Source: Spirogloea muscicola
Taxonomy: Eukaryota > Streptophyta > Zygnematophyceae > Spirogloeales > Spirogloeaceae
Reading direction: 5' to 3'
Assembly (NCBI GenBank): GCA_009602725.1
Contig: WELB01000093.1
Coordinates: forward strand, 85,516 to 108,204
Length of the DNA stretch: 22,689 nucleotides
The position numbers and the translations under genes were made by a program. The notes beneath the pieces are model-generated. The model searched no databases. It was not told the origin of the DNA and was given only the letters and a program-made list of their open reading frames with translations. Below, piece by piece: positions 1 through 10,221 of this stretch (position 1 is the stretch's first letter; each line of letters starts with the position of its first letter).

Positions 1-77
1 CCGCCGCCGCCGCGGCGCGCGGCCGACGGCGGGCGGGGGCTCCGGGCAGCTGCGGTGACGCCAAGTGGTAATGGCAG

Positions 78-109
78 CCCTAAACCCTAAACCCGGGTTC
101 AGGGTTTAG
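78..109. promoter_or_regulatory. Telomeric-unit palindrome with a telo-box
   Basis: Two CCCTAAA units are followed by CCC, then GGGTTCAGGGTTTAG. The block is an inverted repeat centred on CCCGGG (92-97), with 15 arm positions and one mismatch. It contains an exact plant telo-box, AAACCCTAA, at 82-90. It lies about 140 nt before the ATG at 249, so a promoter role is possible. Telo-boxes are known promoter elements of ribosomal and cell-cycle genes in plants; the role here is inferred. Confidence 0.5.
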
Positions 110-248
110 CGCCAAGTTATAGCTCCGTCGGGGAGCCAGCAGCGGCCCCCGCCTGGCCTCCGCTCCCCCTGCCCGCCGCGGGCGGCGGCGGCGGCGGCGG
201 CGGAGGCGGCCTGCCCTGCGGCGCGCGCCTGGGGTGGTGCCGTCGCCC

Positions 249-756
249 ATGAGGGTGCCGGAGCGCTGGAGCATGGCCGTCTTCATCCTCTGCGCCGTCG
301 GGACTGCGGGAGGTGAGGACGGCCGGCTCCGCCGCTGCCGCCGACGCCGTCGCCACTCCTCCCTCCAGCTGCAATGGCGGCTGCGCGACATCCCGCCCGG
401 CGCTGCTGCAGCGTCGCAGAATTGACCTCCCAAAGGTCGTCCACGGACAGCTCTAGGCCTTCGAGTCAGGAACAAGGTTCCGAGGCCCCGCCCACGCTGG
501 CCCACCTCCTCTGGCGGGGCGCAGAATGTGACAGCCCGCTTGCTGCCATGCGTTGTTCCTGATGGAAGATGAGGCACCGTCGTACCCATCCTTGTCAGTC
601 AGCTCGCTCTACCTCCTGACCCAGGATGTCTGCGGTTGGCGTTGGGCCGAGGCAGGGCTGCTGCTTACATCAGCCGACAAGAAGGCGCGGCAGGCGGCCG
701 AAGGCCCCGAGACTCTGGATGACAAACTCCAGCGGCTGGACAAGGAGGCTGGCTGA
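249..756 (+). CDS. Putative 54-residue single-pass membrane protein (two exons, tentative)
   Basis: I do not recognise this protein. Exon 1 is 249-312 and ends at GGAG|GTGAGG in phase 1. Exon 2 is 656-756, after GAGGCAG, and ends with TGA at 754-756. The phases match. The product has a basic N-terminus (MRVPERWS), one hydrophobic segment at about residues 9-26 (VFILCAVGTAGGLLL), then a charged tail rich in K, R, D and E. This is the shape of a small membrane subunit or assembly factor with a soluble tail. A TGTAA lies about 180 nt downstream. Against it: the protein is short, there is no family match, and the intron is GC-rich and could hide other exons. Another reading is that only exon 2 is real and belongs to a different model. 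Confidence 0.42.
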
Positions 757-935
757 GGAGCCACCTTGCGGCCCGCTGTGTGGGCTTTCGGCCAAGACTG
801 CAAGCTATCAAGTCCCTGAAGCAATAAGCTTGCTGGTCCAGGTGCCTCCCCAAGCATGAAGCATCCCCCTTGATAGCTTTTCTTAGAAGGCCTATCTCTA
901 TCAGGCGCATGCAGAGCAGGGGAAGACCTGAACTT

Positions 936-940
936 TGTAA
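936..940 (+). terminator. Candidate TGTAA poly(A) signal
   Basis: TGTAA is the usual polyadenylation signal of chlorophyte algae. This copy lies 180 nt after the TGA at 754-756 of the small membrane-protein model and would close its transcript. A 5-mer occurs often by chance, so the support is weak. Confidence 0.25.
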
Positions 941-1623
941 TTTCTCCAACAGCAGGATGGGTTGCTACGGCGCGCAGCTTTACTGCAAGGGAGACTACAA
1001 AGTGTGCCGAGGTGCTTCGGCAGGGGCAGCTCCAGCTCCCTGCTGCACAAGTCAGGAGCCCTGCGGCCCCAGCCATGCTCAAGCAGTGGAAGCAGTTCCT
1101 CCCTTGACTCGAGAAGACAGAAGCTGGTCTCTTCGGTTGGCAGGCTTTTATCACCCTGGGAGAACCTTGCCGAGCTGGATGAAGCTAGTGATGCAACAAG
1201 GACATGACTTTCAGCGAGGAGCCCACTTGGACAGCGCGAAGACAAATCTGCACCATCTTGCTGCGTTGCCCGATGCCACATGCAGCTGCTTCGATGGGCT
1301 CTGCGGCCGCAGGCGATATGAAACCTGCGCAGAGGGAAAAAGTGGCAATAATTAACTAGAAGGTGCTTTGGATCATTCTGCAACGCGAGCAATGCTGGCA
1401 GGCTCGCTCTGTCAGCAGACGAGCGTGTGGAAATTGTCAAAAGTGGCCGACAAGAGGACCGTACTGAAGATAAAAAGCTGCAGGCACAAGTGAGGCTCAC
1501 TGCATTGGCCAAAGTCTTGCAGCCAATCAAAGTCACTGCCCACCAGCCAAGGGGCGAGGCAATTTGCAAAAGGGGAGGCTGAGAGCCTGGACTACCGATG
1601 CCGGGGCCACCAATGGTGAGAGG
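941..1623. other. Region between convergent genes without a recognised gene
   Basis: No family is recognisable on either strand. Several overlapping open frames exist, none with convincing composition. The most protein-like is a plus-strand frame at 1352-1582 without an ATG (see findings). The region also holds the 3' end of the TL17 transcript, which runs leftward from 1624. Confidence 0.5.
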
Positions 1624-2844
1624 CTATTTGCAGCCTAACTCGGCTCTTGCGTCCTCAGGGAGGGTATCATTCCGGCAGATTTTTTGGATATCGACATAGC
1701 CAATGAGCGCATCCCCAAAGTCAGTGCCCTCAAGATTCGTGCCCTCAAACGTCGACCCTGACAAAACCGTGTTGTTGAACTTGGCGCCACGCATGTCAGC
1801 CTTGTCAAAGAGCACACGGTCCACAACAGCATTGGTAAAGTCCGCCCCTGAACAAGTTAACCGGCATATCATCAGTAGATTCCACTGGCTGGAGGAATGA
1901 AGCTTGTTGCCATGGTTGTGCCCACGCTGCAAGAAGCCACGTCTGCACGCACATTTAAGAGAGGCTGCTTCAAATGCAGTGTTGTGTATTGTACCTCTGA
2001 AGCTGGCACCCACGGCGTATGCCTTGGACATAATGACCTCAGTGAGGTCGGTGTCGTCAAAGTTGGCACCAGCCATGAGCGCCGCCGAGAGCGTCTTGCC
2101 CTTGAGGTTGGTCTTGTCGCCACTGTAGTTGCAGCCGCGGAGGTCGAGGACCTTGTCTGCAACGCCATTGGCCTGCCCGATGGTGTTGCCGTCGAACGCC
2201 CTTTCGCAGCGGTTGGGGTCGTTAGACAGCGGTGGCAGGCGGGGCTGGAGGAGGCGGAGCCACCAACAAAACGGAAGGGCAGTGGTGTCAGCGACAGCCA
2301 CAGCCTGCCGCAATGCAGGCGAGAGGCCGCCCATGGCCTACAACTATGCGACATCACCGAGCTTGGGACGCCGCAAGCCGAGCGCAGAGGCCCTTGAGAA
2401 GGAGCGCCAAGCTCAGCAGGAGCAGGGCAGTCGCTGCCGCTTTCGGGACTCACAGCGGCTGCAAGGGAAGGAGCGGCGGAAGCTATGACCAGCGCCACGC
2501 ACGCGCCGCAAGCGAGCTGCCGCAGGTGCAGCGCCGGCCCATTGGGGGCCTCGTCGCCTCCGGCGCCCGGCGCGACCTCTGCAGCGGCCGCGGCCACCGT
2601 GAGCGGCATGGGGGATATGGGCCAGCCATCAGCCGAACCGCACGGCGTCCGCCTGACGGTGACTCCGCCGCTACCACGGCCATAGCCGTTGCGGTGCTGC
2701 CGCCGCGCATGGCGTGCCTCGGGCCTTGGCGAGGGCCCGCGGGCTGCCGCCACCGCGGCGCGCTGCCCAGCCCTCACCGCAGACAGGGCCGGCCCTCGGC
2801 GCCGTCGCCGCCGCCCNGGCGGCGGCGGAGGCTGTGGCGGCCAT
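1624..2844 (-). CDS. TL17: Thylakoid lumenal pentapeptide-repeat protein, TL17 (17.4 kDa) type
   Basis: The minus-strand exons are 2844-2778, 2578-2454, 2244-1995 and 1847-1624, with a TAG stop at 1626-1624. All have GT-AG borders and matching phases, giving 221 residues. Residues 1-64 look like a two-part targeting sequence: an Ala/Arg-rich start (MAATASAAA), then a hydrophobic stretch (ACVALVIASAAPSLAAA) typical of a signal for transfer into the thylakoid lumen. The mature part carries pentapeptide repeats with A(D/N)F-type units (AGANFDD, RGADFTN, RGAKFNN, EGTNLEG, EGTDFGD), expected to fold as a right-handed beta-helix. The ending IGYVDIQKICRND...ELGCK is diagnostic of the plant TL17.4 family. 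Four cysteines are seen: C77, RGCNY, KICRN and LGCK. The family's biochemical role is unknown. One ambiguous base (n at 2817) falls in codon 10. The first exon is the least certain; an alternative ATG at 2609 would shorten the targeting sequence. Confidence 0.9.
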
Positions 2845-3375
2845 GGCGGGCGCTGGGAGGGGCAGGCGGGACTGTGGATACGTTCTATCGGGAATGCTTG
2901 TCGAGGAGCCTTACCGGGCCGTTAACCCCTCCGCTTCGTGCCCGCTAGCGACGAGCCGGCGTCAGGCGGCACCCAGTGGCCTCCCTTACCGACAAGTTAG
3001 CGGTTGGCCACAGCGCCCAGCCTGGCTCCTCCGGAGGAACCGGGCGGCGGCCGCACTGACCGCCGCAAATTGCGGCGCAAAGCCCGCTGCGCCGTCATCT
3101 GGGCGCTGGCTCCGGGCACTGCGGCGCATGGCCGGCGAGACGTCCGTGGCGGACCAGAAGACCCTAGTGCTGGTGAGAGCCCCGCCGGCCCAGCGCCGCT
3201 GCCGCTGCCGCCGCCGCCTGCGCTGCCGCCGGCTGCTGGCCCGCTGCAGCTCTGTGGGGCTCCCCATCAGCCTGGCCTAGACGCAGTACAGCTCGTCTCG
3301 GAGGACCCACGGTCAGTCTCGAGCGCAGGAGCCAAGTGCGGCCTCCCCAGTGGCGGTCGCTGCTAAGCTGTTGCG
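2845..3375. promoter_or_regulatory. GC-rich divergent promoter between TL17 and WASHC3
   Basis: About 530 nt separate the two start codons, which point away from each other. The sequence is rich in CG and CCG. An ATG at 3128 opens 15 codons and ends at CTG|GTGAGA. It cannot be joined in phase to the WASHC3 exon at 3376 through any available AG, so it is probably 5' leader or chance. No TATA box is obvious. A shared promoter is inferred from layout only. Confidence 0.4.
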
Positions 3376-5085
3376 ATGGCCGTGCTGCCGCGGCCCGTGC
3401 GGCAGGTGAACACCTTCATCGTCAACACCGTGCAGCTGTTGAACAGCTTCTCTGGCATCTGCGAGGACAACCTCGCCAAGATTAGCAGGTGCGGCACTGC
3501 GCAAGCAACCTGCTCGCTGGCTGAGTGCAGGGTGCAGCCCCTATCGTCGAGTGCCTTTGGGACCTGCCAGCAGCTTTCCTCTCCCTGGCACCCACCATAT
3601 CTCTCTTAGCCCCTCCGACAGTAGCGCTTCGCTCTGTATAGCCCCATTGCTTGCACGCTCTTTGCCCTTTGCATGAATGGTGTATGGCTCGGCTTGTCCT
3701 CCATTCATGCGCTCGCACGCCTTCTCCCTATGTTTACAGACGAGCATTGAAAGTATCTCAGCAGCACTGGGCCACCGAACGAATCGTGACCCCTAAAATA
3801 ACAGCAGAACTTCCGAGCCTACAACCTTGTCAAATTGGGCTCTAGTGTGAGGTGCCTGCTGCAACCTCACGGCAGGAGAATCCAGAGGCTAGACGTGCAG
3901 CTGCTGCTGCTGGAGGCCAAATTGCGAAGCTTGGACGGACAAGGCGTTGGCAGGGCGGACCGCGAGCCCGTCCATGAGCCAGCACCAAATGACCTGCCAG
4001 GCTTCACCGACGTGCAGGACGATAGCCCGCCGGCAAGCCGAGGCACAGGAACTGCAAGGTGCAACCCGAGGGCGACAGCCCTGCCAACATGCTGTCAGCT
4101 CAGAATTTGACCAGCAATGCTGCAGGGCTAGACATTATCGAGCCTCCTTGCTTGCACCCCTGTCATGATCTAGCTGCCTGGCAGCCCTAGGACAAGCCTT
4201 GAGCCAGTTGCAAGCCCCGCCTAAAATTCATAAGCAGCTGGTCATTGCTCTTAGTGACGCAAATGAGAGCTTGTCAGACACCGGTGTGGCTAGCCGCAGG
4301 CATGCTGCTGTTCACTAAAGCGCTGGGGCTACGGAAGTGCAGGGCCGAGCCCACTCGCGTTGGTCAACATGTAGACATCTCTAATGCACCTGATGCTGCC
4401 CTGACGCCAGCTGACGTCCGGCAGAACTCTGATATGCCCAAGGTGCAATTCCCAATTCACCCAGTACTCGCCAGTTGCAGGTTGCCAGTTTGCCAGTTGC
4501 ACTTTGCCATTCTGCCACTTTGCCAGATTGTACAGTTTGCGGTGGCGAGCAAATCAGCAATGTGCTGTGCATGCACTCGACTTTGGCTGTTGGCATTCAT
4601 TGCCAGCACAGCCCTGACACTTCGGACATCCAATTGCACTAATTGAAGTTGAGTAAATCAGTACTGGCAGAAGCATTACTAAGAGCGATGCAGCGCAAGT
4701 ATTCAAGGGAGCTGCAATACAAAATGACGGTGATTTTTCTTCCTGCAGGTGAAGGATGATCCTCGATATTCCAGATTCTTCCGCATGCTGCAAGTTGGTG
4801 TGCCTGCACAGGTTGGTGCTATACCATGCTTACAGAGTGTGCCAATTTAGAAGGCATCTTGCTCCTAGCAGAGGCCACAAGACATATAATGGCTACTGCA
4901 GACGATACAATGCATGGTGACTGCTGTGACCTCTCACCTCCTCACTGCTGTATGTCACATGCTAAGCAGCAGGTTGACTGACCTCCTCCTCTGTGAATCC
5001 TTGCCAGGCGGTCAAGATGCAGATGTCTCTAGAAAGTCTTGACCCCTCCAAGCTCGATAAAGCTGATGCTCCAGCAAGCCCGTAA
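3376..5085 (+). CDS. WASHC3: WASH complex subunit 3 (CCDC53 family)
   Basis: The exons are 3376-3488, 3876-4058, 4343-4442, 4749-4811 and 5008-5085 (TAA at 5083). Phases close without conflict and give 178 residues, close to the 194 of the human protein. Residues 9-60 match the family core: VNTFIVNTVQLLNSF, ICEDNLAKIS, then a coiled coil IQRLDVQLLLLEAKL. PGFTDV corresponds to the conserved PGLDDV. The C-terminal block DDPRYSRFFRMLQVGVP then AVKMQMSLESLDP and ADAP is the second family signature. CCDC53 is a core subunit of the WASH regulatory complex, which activates Arp2/3 to build actin on endosomes and so helps cargo sorting with retromer. The middle (about residues 65-130) is variable and less sure; exon 3 was chosen because it alone restores phase between exons 2 and 4. 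Confidence 0.9.
4468..4525 (+). repeat. Degenerate TTGCCA/TTTGCCA repeats in a WASHC3 intron
   Basis: Just after the exon ending at 4442 the intron holds several imperfect copies of a six- to nine-base unit around GTTGCCA, CTTTGCCA and ATTCTGCCA. This is simple-sequence expansion; no function is suggested. Confidence 0.6.
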
Positions 5086-5774
5086 TCCACACCTCCGGCC
5101 TTTATTGACGGCCCTTCACATGTCTCGTGTGGAGAAAACACCCATGACCCATAGCTGCCCTCACAGCGTATTTAGTTTCCTTTCCTCTTTGGCTGCAGAA
5201 ACAGTGGTTGCAGATAAGGTTAGTGACAGACCAATGCAATCAATCTGTTTGTGCATGAGGAGCATTGTGCAATATGAGCTACTGTGATTATCACAAGTAA
5301 GGGACACATAGTTGCATACCAGCTGCTCTGATAGAAAGCTGGCAGTGTGCACAGTAAGAGTAGAAAGGCTCACCACGTTATGTCTCTCATACTTGTCCAA
5401 AGGACCAAGGCAAAGACTCGCAACCATGACATCCTTGTTCAGGACTCACAGGGCTTCGCCCAGCAAAGTATGCACCTTGTCGACCTCATTGCCTTCATCT
5501 GCCTCATTCCCGTGACAGAAAGGATCGCGACTCTCCCGGTGTCACATCACTGCTCCCAAATCATTGGCAGTAATCAGATTATGAACAGGGCAAATATTGG
5601 CACTGAGGTACAGCGTATCAAATTGCAGAGTCAGTGTGTCGTCTATTAGATTGTTACAGCTTGAATGCACATGGATTGACTAGTATCTCTAACACCAAGA
5701 AGAATGAAAGAGACTGGTTGTCATGTCTTTCTGAGACCACGCACTCAATGAGCAAAGAGATATTGCTTGCACAA
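5086..5774. other. 3' regions of the convergent WASHC3 and Ku80 genes
   Basis: No recognisable gene lies here. The stretch should hold the WASHC3 3' UTR from the left and the Ku80 3' UTR from the right. On the minus strand two short possible last Ku80 exons can be read in phase (after AG at about 5688 and about 5530). Neither has family support strong enough to add to the model. Confidence 0.5.
5654..5658 (-). terminator. Candidate Ku80 poly(A) signal (TGTAA on the minus strand)
   Basis: The plus strand reads TTACA, so the Ku80 transcript would carry TGTAA about 120 nt after its TAA. This favours ending the Ku80 coding region at 5775 over adding another exon. Confidence 0.35.
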
Positions 5775-8700
5775 TTACCTGTCAGGCGATTCGTCCTTGC
5801 TGATGAGTGTGATCTTGCGCTCTTTGATCTGTTGCCAGAAATCAGAAAGTTGAGGACTCCTGCACCTCTCCTCCAGTCTTCTTAAAAACTCATTGTACTT
5901 CGAAGGTTCCTGCACCATCAAGCATCTACCATAAGAATCTAGACCACCAGCAGGCAGCAAGTGTTGCAGCCAAACCTGTCATCACAACGCTGTGCAACAA
6001 TGTCGCAAAACTGGCCATTATTTGATGACAAAAGCATCGGCAAAACCAACACCCGACCCAGCTCTGCTGTTGCTTCTGACGGAGAGGAGCCTGCTTGACT
6101 AAAGAGCGTCTCATTGCTGATGCTGTCATTGATACAGCCAGCTGCAATCAAATTGCCATTCACCAGATTTAACAATGAGTATCTGAGACATGCATAAGCA
6201 GACCTCATGCATGACGCAGCCTTCACGGAAGGCCACCAGACAACCCAAGGCCTTTGCAAAAGTATTCCCTTGGTGAGCTGTGTCCAACAAATTCTCAATG
6301 ACCTTCTCCATCCCTGCCACAGCCGTGTCAACCCATTTGTCTCCCTCTCGTCGTGTGAGCAAGGCTTGAAAGTCCTCCACAGGAGTCACTGAACCAACCT
6401 CATCCACTTCTCTGCTGGTCAGCTTTTGGGGAGATATTGGGCCATCTGTAACTGCACTCTCATCCATTATCGCACTTCCGCCGTCATCTGCCTTTTCCTC
6501 TTTTTCCTCAGCCTCTGTCACAGCCACTTTCGTTCCCCAAGTTTTCCGAGGTTCTGCTTTCCCTTTCTGCAGAATTGGTCGAACCTGCTTCTCAGTATCA
6601 CGAGCAGCACAGACAGGGAATGGACTACTAGATGTGACTAGGATTTCTGTGTAAGCCATGCAGCTTAAGTCACATTATCCGCTTTTACACAGCTTGCAAG
6701 TCCAATTGCAGCTTACCTTATCCAAATGAGTGAGCTGAAAATGTTGTTGAAACTTCTGCATTGCGGGCGACTCAATGAAGTCCTTCTTTGGTGTAAGGAG
6801 TTGTTTCAGCTTCTCGTCTACTGGTGGAACTTCAATCTCCGGCTTGAGTGCCCTCTTGTGCACAGTAGCACAGAAATGCTAAAGCAAGTGCAGGCATTCA
6901 AAGACAACAAGATCCATTCAGCAAGAGTAGTCTGGGCAAAAATTCTACGACACATTGAATGATCAGTTTTCTCAATGCCTAGAGAGGCATCTACAGGCTG
7001 AGTGGTTAAATCAACTGACAGATAAGTGCCAGAGACTCAATACATGCCTGAAGCTGCTAACGCAGGCCAAGACTTCAAATAGCAAAACCAGGTCTAATAT
7101 CACAGCTGTAAAACCATATCAACAGCAACTCAGGACTGACCTACTGGAATTTGCGAGATACCTGGATAGCTGGATTGACGGTGTCTTCGGGCTTGTAAGA
7201 CTCCTCCTTCACGTTTGATGGCCCAAGGTCAAGCTTCCTTACCAAAGTCCGAGCAATTTCGAATTGCTCACTTGTGGGCTTCCTTTTCTCGTCAAAAGAT
7301 GAAAAGGCAAACTCTCTAATGTCCTCCGCAAATGGGAGGACATTGAAGTGGAAGCAGTCTGGCTGCAATTCAGTAAGCAGGAGCATATGATCAACTTAAG
7401 CAGCAGAGTGCAGGCCTTTACGACAGGCTGGTGAAGGACTAGTGTCAAGTCAAGAACCAGCCCATTGCCAGGCACTGTGCCCCCATTGTCCATCTTGTGC
7501 CCAAAAGACATATGTGACGGGCTCTAAGCAGCAGAGTGCAGGCCTTTACGAAAGGCTGGTGAAGGACTAGTGTCAAGTCAAGAACCAGCCCATTGACAGG
7601 TACTGTGCCCACATTGTCCACCTTGTGCCCAAAAGACATGTGTGACAGGTTTTTACCGTAAAATCGTCTTGCGCAAGGTGGGGACTCAGAACACCCACAA
7701 CGACCCTTGCGCCAATGCGGAAAACACATCTCACAATTGCCACTTTCTTGGCGGCAGCTAATGCCCTTGCAAGCGCCGAGATCGCGACAGTGGCTTTTTC
7801 ATTGCCAGCTTCAGGAAGGAAGACATTGACATCCTTCATGAAGTTGTGCCTGCGAGAGCAAGGAAAGCTCATCATATCAGCAAGATAAGCAAGAAAGGCC
7901 GCCCTGTCTTTGAGAATAGGTAACATGAGTAGGACTTGCAGACTACCGTGCATGAGAAATGTCATCTCTCAAGCTTGCCATTGTAATTTCAATTGTAGCA
8001 CGGGTGTAGCCTTCGCCACATAAGCCCACAAGCAGTTGTTGGATTCGATGACAAAAGCATGCTTGAAGTAGTGAAGTGTCTAAGTACCTGGGCACATTGT
8101 GAGCTTCAGTGAACCCAATGAGGCACACTCCTTTATCTGCTTTGAAGCGCAGCTGTGCCTCTTCAGTTGCTGAGATAGGAACCAGCTGAGGGCCATAACG
8201 GAACCCCTTGGTAATCTGATCCGGTGGGACTGTGACATCTGCATTTGTAGTGCTCCTGTACTCTTTGGAGCCTTGAACAGCCCGGGTGGCTGCAGGATCG
8301 TCAGCAGGAGCTTTGTCTGAGTACCTGTGTAGAAAAGGAAACTTGGCAGCATATGTCTTCTTGTAGACAAAAACCTGCGCATGCAAGAGCACAGTCCAAA
8401 AAGCTTGAGTATCTCTTGAGGAAATTGAGGTCGAAAGCGTCATAGGAGGTCTTCTGTAAGATGATTTGCTACTGCAAAAGGAGCCTCGGTGTGACTCTGA
8501 ATAGGACATGCAACACTAGTCTACAGATCTACAGATGCTGTCACATACGGCACGATAGTACTGCATAACCAAGCTTAACACCCAGATAAGCAAGCACTGC
8601 TTCAAGAATTATAAGAAGAGCTTGCATGATCTGGGCAGAAGATTTACCTTAATTGTCAAGCTAGGAGTGATCTCAAAGTCTCCCCTGAAAGTGGAACTTG

Positions 8701-10221
8701 GAGCCACCTTGGGCTGAATAGCTGCCAGAAGTGGCAAACCTTCGGACACAATCTCAAGCTTTCCGTGAACCTCACTGACCAGCTTCTTCAGGTGCTGCGC
8801 ATTCTGTCCTGCTATTTTGCTGACTGTGGATGTCTTCGTCGACCTCAGCATTACAACATCCAGCTTGATGCCCTGCTTCACAAGCTGCTCCCCAAGAATC
8901 TCCAGGTGCTCAGGGGAAGTCACTGGCGAGTCTCCAGTTGTGATGAGTACTATTTGCTTGTTGCCTTTTCTCAACTCTCCCAGCTTCTTGACCATTAGGT
9001 CAACAGCAACGAATAAAGCGTCAAGGTCTGCTCTAGAGTAGTCAAGGGCTACCTCCAAATTGAGAACATAGATGTTGCACCCTCTACAAACTTTCCAATC
9101 TATTCTGTAAGTGAATTGATAGTGCAGTTAAGCTGTGCTTCTGCTTCTTTCAATGATTGCAGCTCTCTAACAACCTGACACTCTGTAAAACTGCTGCAGG
9201 AGTTCTCAGGATACAGTCAGCTGATGCCTTTCCCAGCTTCAGGCTGCTAATGCTGTTGAAAGCCTCTAGGCTGACAACGTCCAGTCCACGGATGACAGCA
9301 ACATGCTCATAGTCACCCCCAGTCTCATCAAAAAGTTCGTTGTCTGTGTCTGTTGTCCAGTACGATACATCACACAATCGTTGTTGTTGCTCTTGTTAGT
9401 CTCTAAGCGACAATGAGATTCACATTCTGCAAAGAAAACTTGGTTACCACTTGGCATGTTCGCATCGAAGTCAGTGCTGATTGCTGAAGCTCTACTGACA
9501 AATCAGTTGCTCTGAAACATTATAGAAAAATTCCGAGAGGCCATAAGTATGACGGGCACATGCTACTTCATTGGTGCTAATTATCTCACCGTTACCAAAT
9601 GCCACAATGGCTACCTCCTCTCTCTGATGAAACAACAGCTGCAGTGCAGGGAAACAACGCTAAGTTGTGCTTGCCAGCATAATTTGACATGTCATTTTAG
9701 AATCGCTGGAACTCTGCATTACAGTTAGTCAAGACCAATGAACATTGAGGTGCCTGCACAAGCGGTGAGTGCCCTCAACAAGTGCCCTCAACAATCACAA
9801 CTGTGTATTACTGTACCTTCTGCTGAAAGAACGAGGTAATGGCTTGCTTGGTGTCTTCAAAGAGAGTGTGCATGGAGGTTCCGACATCCACCAGCACAAC
9901 AAGGGACTCCTGATGGAGCAGAGGCGACAGCAGGATAAATATAGCTGGAACTTCGGGTAGGGGACCCATGACGAGATGCCAGCTAGAACCGCCTCGACTA
10001 GCTTGCAGGTAAGGCAAGCCCCTAGCCTCCAAGCCACCAGATTAACGCAGCAGCTGCAGCAGGCAATTGCAAGCTAGCTCCGTGGTGCCACCAACAGTGG
10101 CGTCACGGCCCGTCCCACTGACAGCCCCACCAGGGGCAGCTCAACGGCGGCCATCGAGAACAAGAGGGGCGCAGGGTGGGCATGCGAGACGCGCGGGGTG
10201 GCGCACCTTGCTGCGAGCCAT
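5775..10221 (-). CDS. KU80: Ku80, DNA double-strand-break end-binding subunit
   Basis: Eleven minus-strand exons: 10221-10207, 9909-9817, 9638-9590, 9349-9215, 9048-8648, 8374-8088, 7849-7657, 7362-7162, 6878-6717, 6584 (or 6590)-6204 and 5909-5775. Phases close and give 683 residues; Arabidopsis Ku80 is about 680. The first exon codes only MARSK and joins ESLVVLVDVGTSMH, the first strand of the vWA domain (D13-x-G-x-S17). The vWA domain runs to about residue 225, including QIVLITTGDSPVTSPEHLE. The DNA-encircling beta-barrel core follows (KGFRYGPQLVPIS; KVAIVRCVFR; FHFNVLPFAEDIREF). After the C-terminal arm comes the Ku_PK_bind helical domain (PVEDFQALL, ALGCLVAFREG, LSDFWQQIKERKITLISKDE). 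Ku80 pairs with Ku70 in the nucleus for non-homologous end joining and telomere protection. Weakest points: the exon 4/5 junction, the exon 10 acceptor, and the end, where SPDR-TAA overlaps a possible donor (GACAG|GTAATT). Confidence 0.95.
7396..7651. repeat. 128-bp tandem duplication inside a Ku80 intron
   Basis: Two head-to-tail copies (about 7396-7523 and 7524-7651) begin with TAAGCAGCAGAGTGCAGG and differ at only about a dozen positions. They fill most of the intron between the exons ending at 7657 and starting at 7362. The right copy ends just before the splice donor at 7656, so the duplication nearly touches the exon edge. Confidence 0.92.

Noticed and set aside
78-109. Chromosome-end fusion scar
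   Set aside because: The order of the C-rich and G-rich units is opposite to what joining two telomeres would give.
80-589. 169-codon minus-strand frame rich in Arg
   Set aside because: Its composition reflects CCG/CGG runs and it reads through the telomeric palindrome; nothing suggests a protein.
1872-2777. 301-codon minus-strand open frame
   Set aside because: It begins at GTG, and only its middle (2454-2578) is a true exon of the TL17 gene; the rest reads through two introns and, in a shifted frame, through the next exon.
3128-3172. Possible first exon MAGETSVADQKTLVL before WASHC3
   Set aside because: It ends in phase 0, but every AG that could join it to the exon at 3376 gives a wrong phase or an in-frame TAA. 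The ATG at 3376 is enough.
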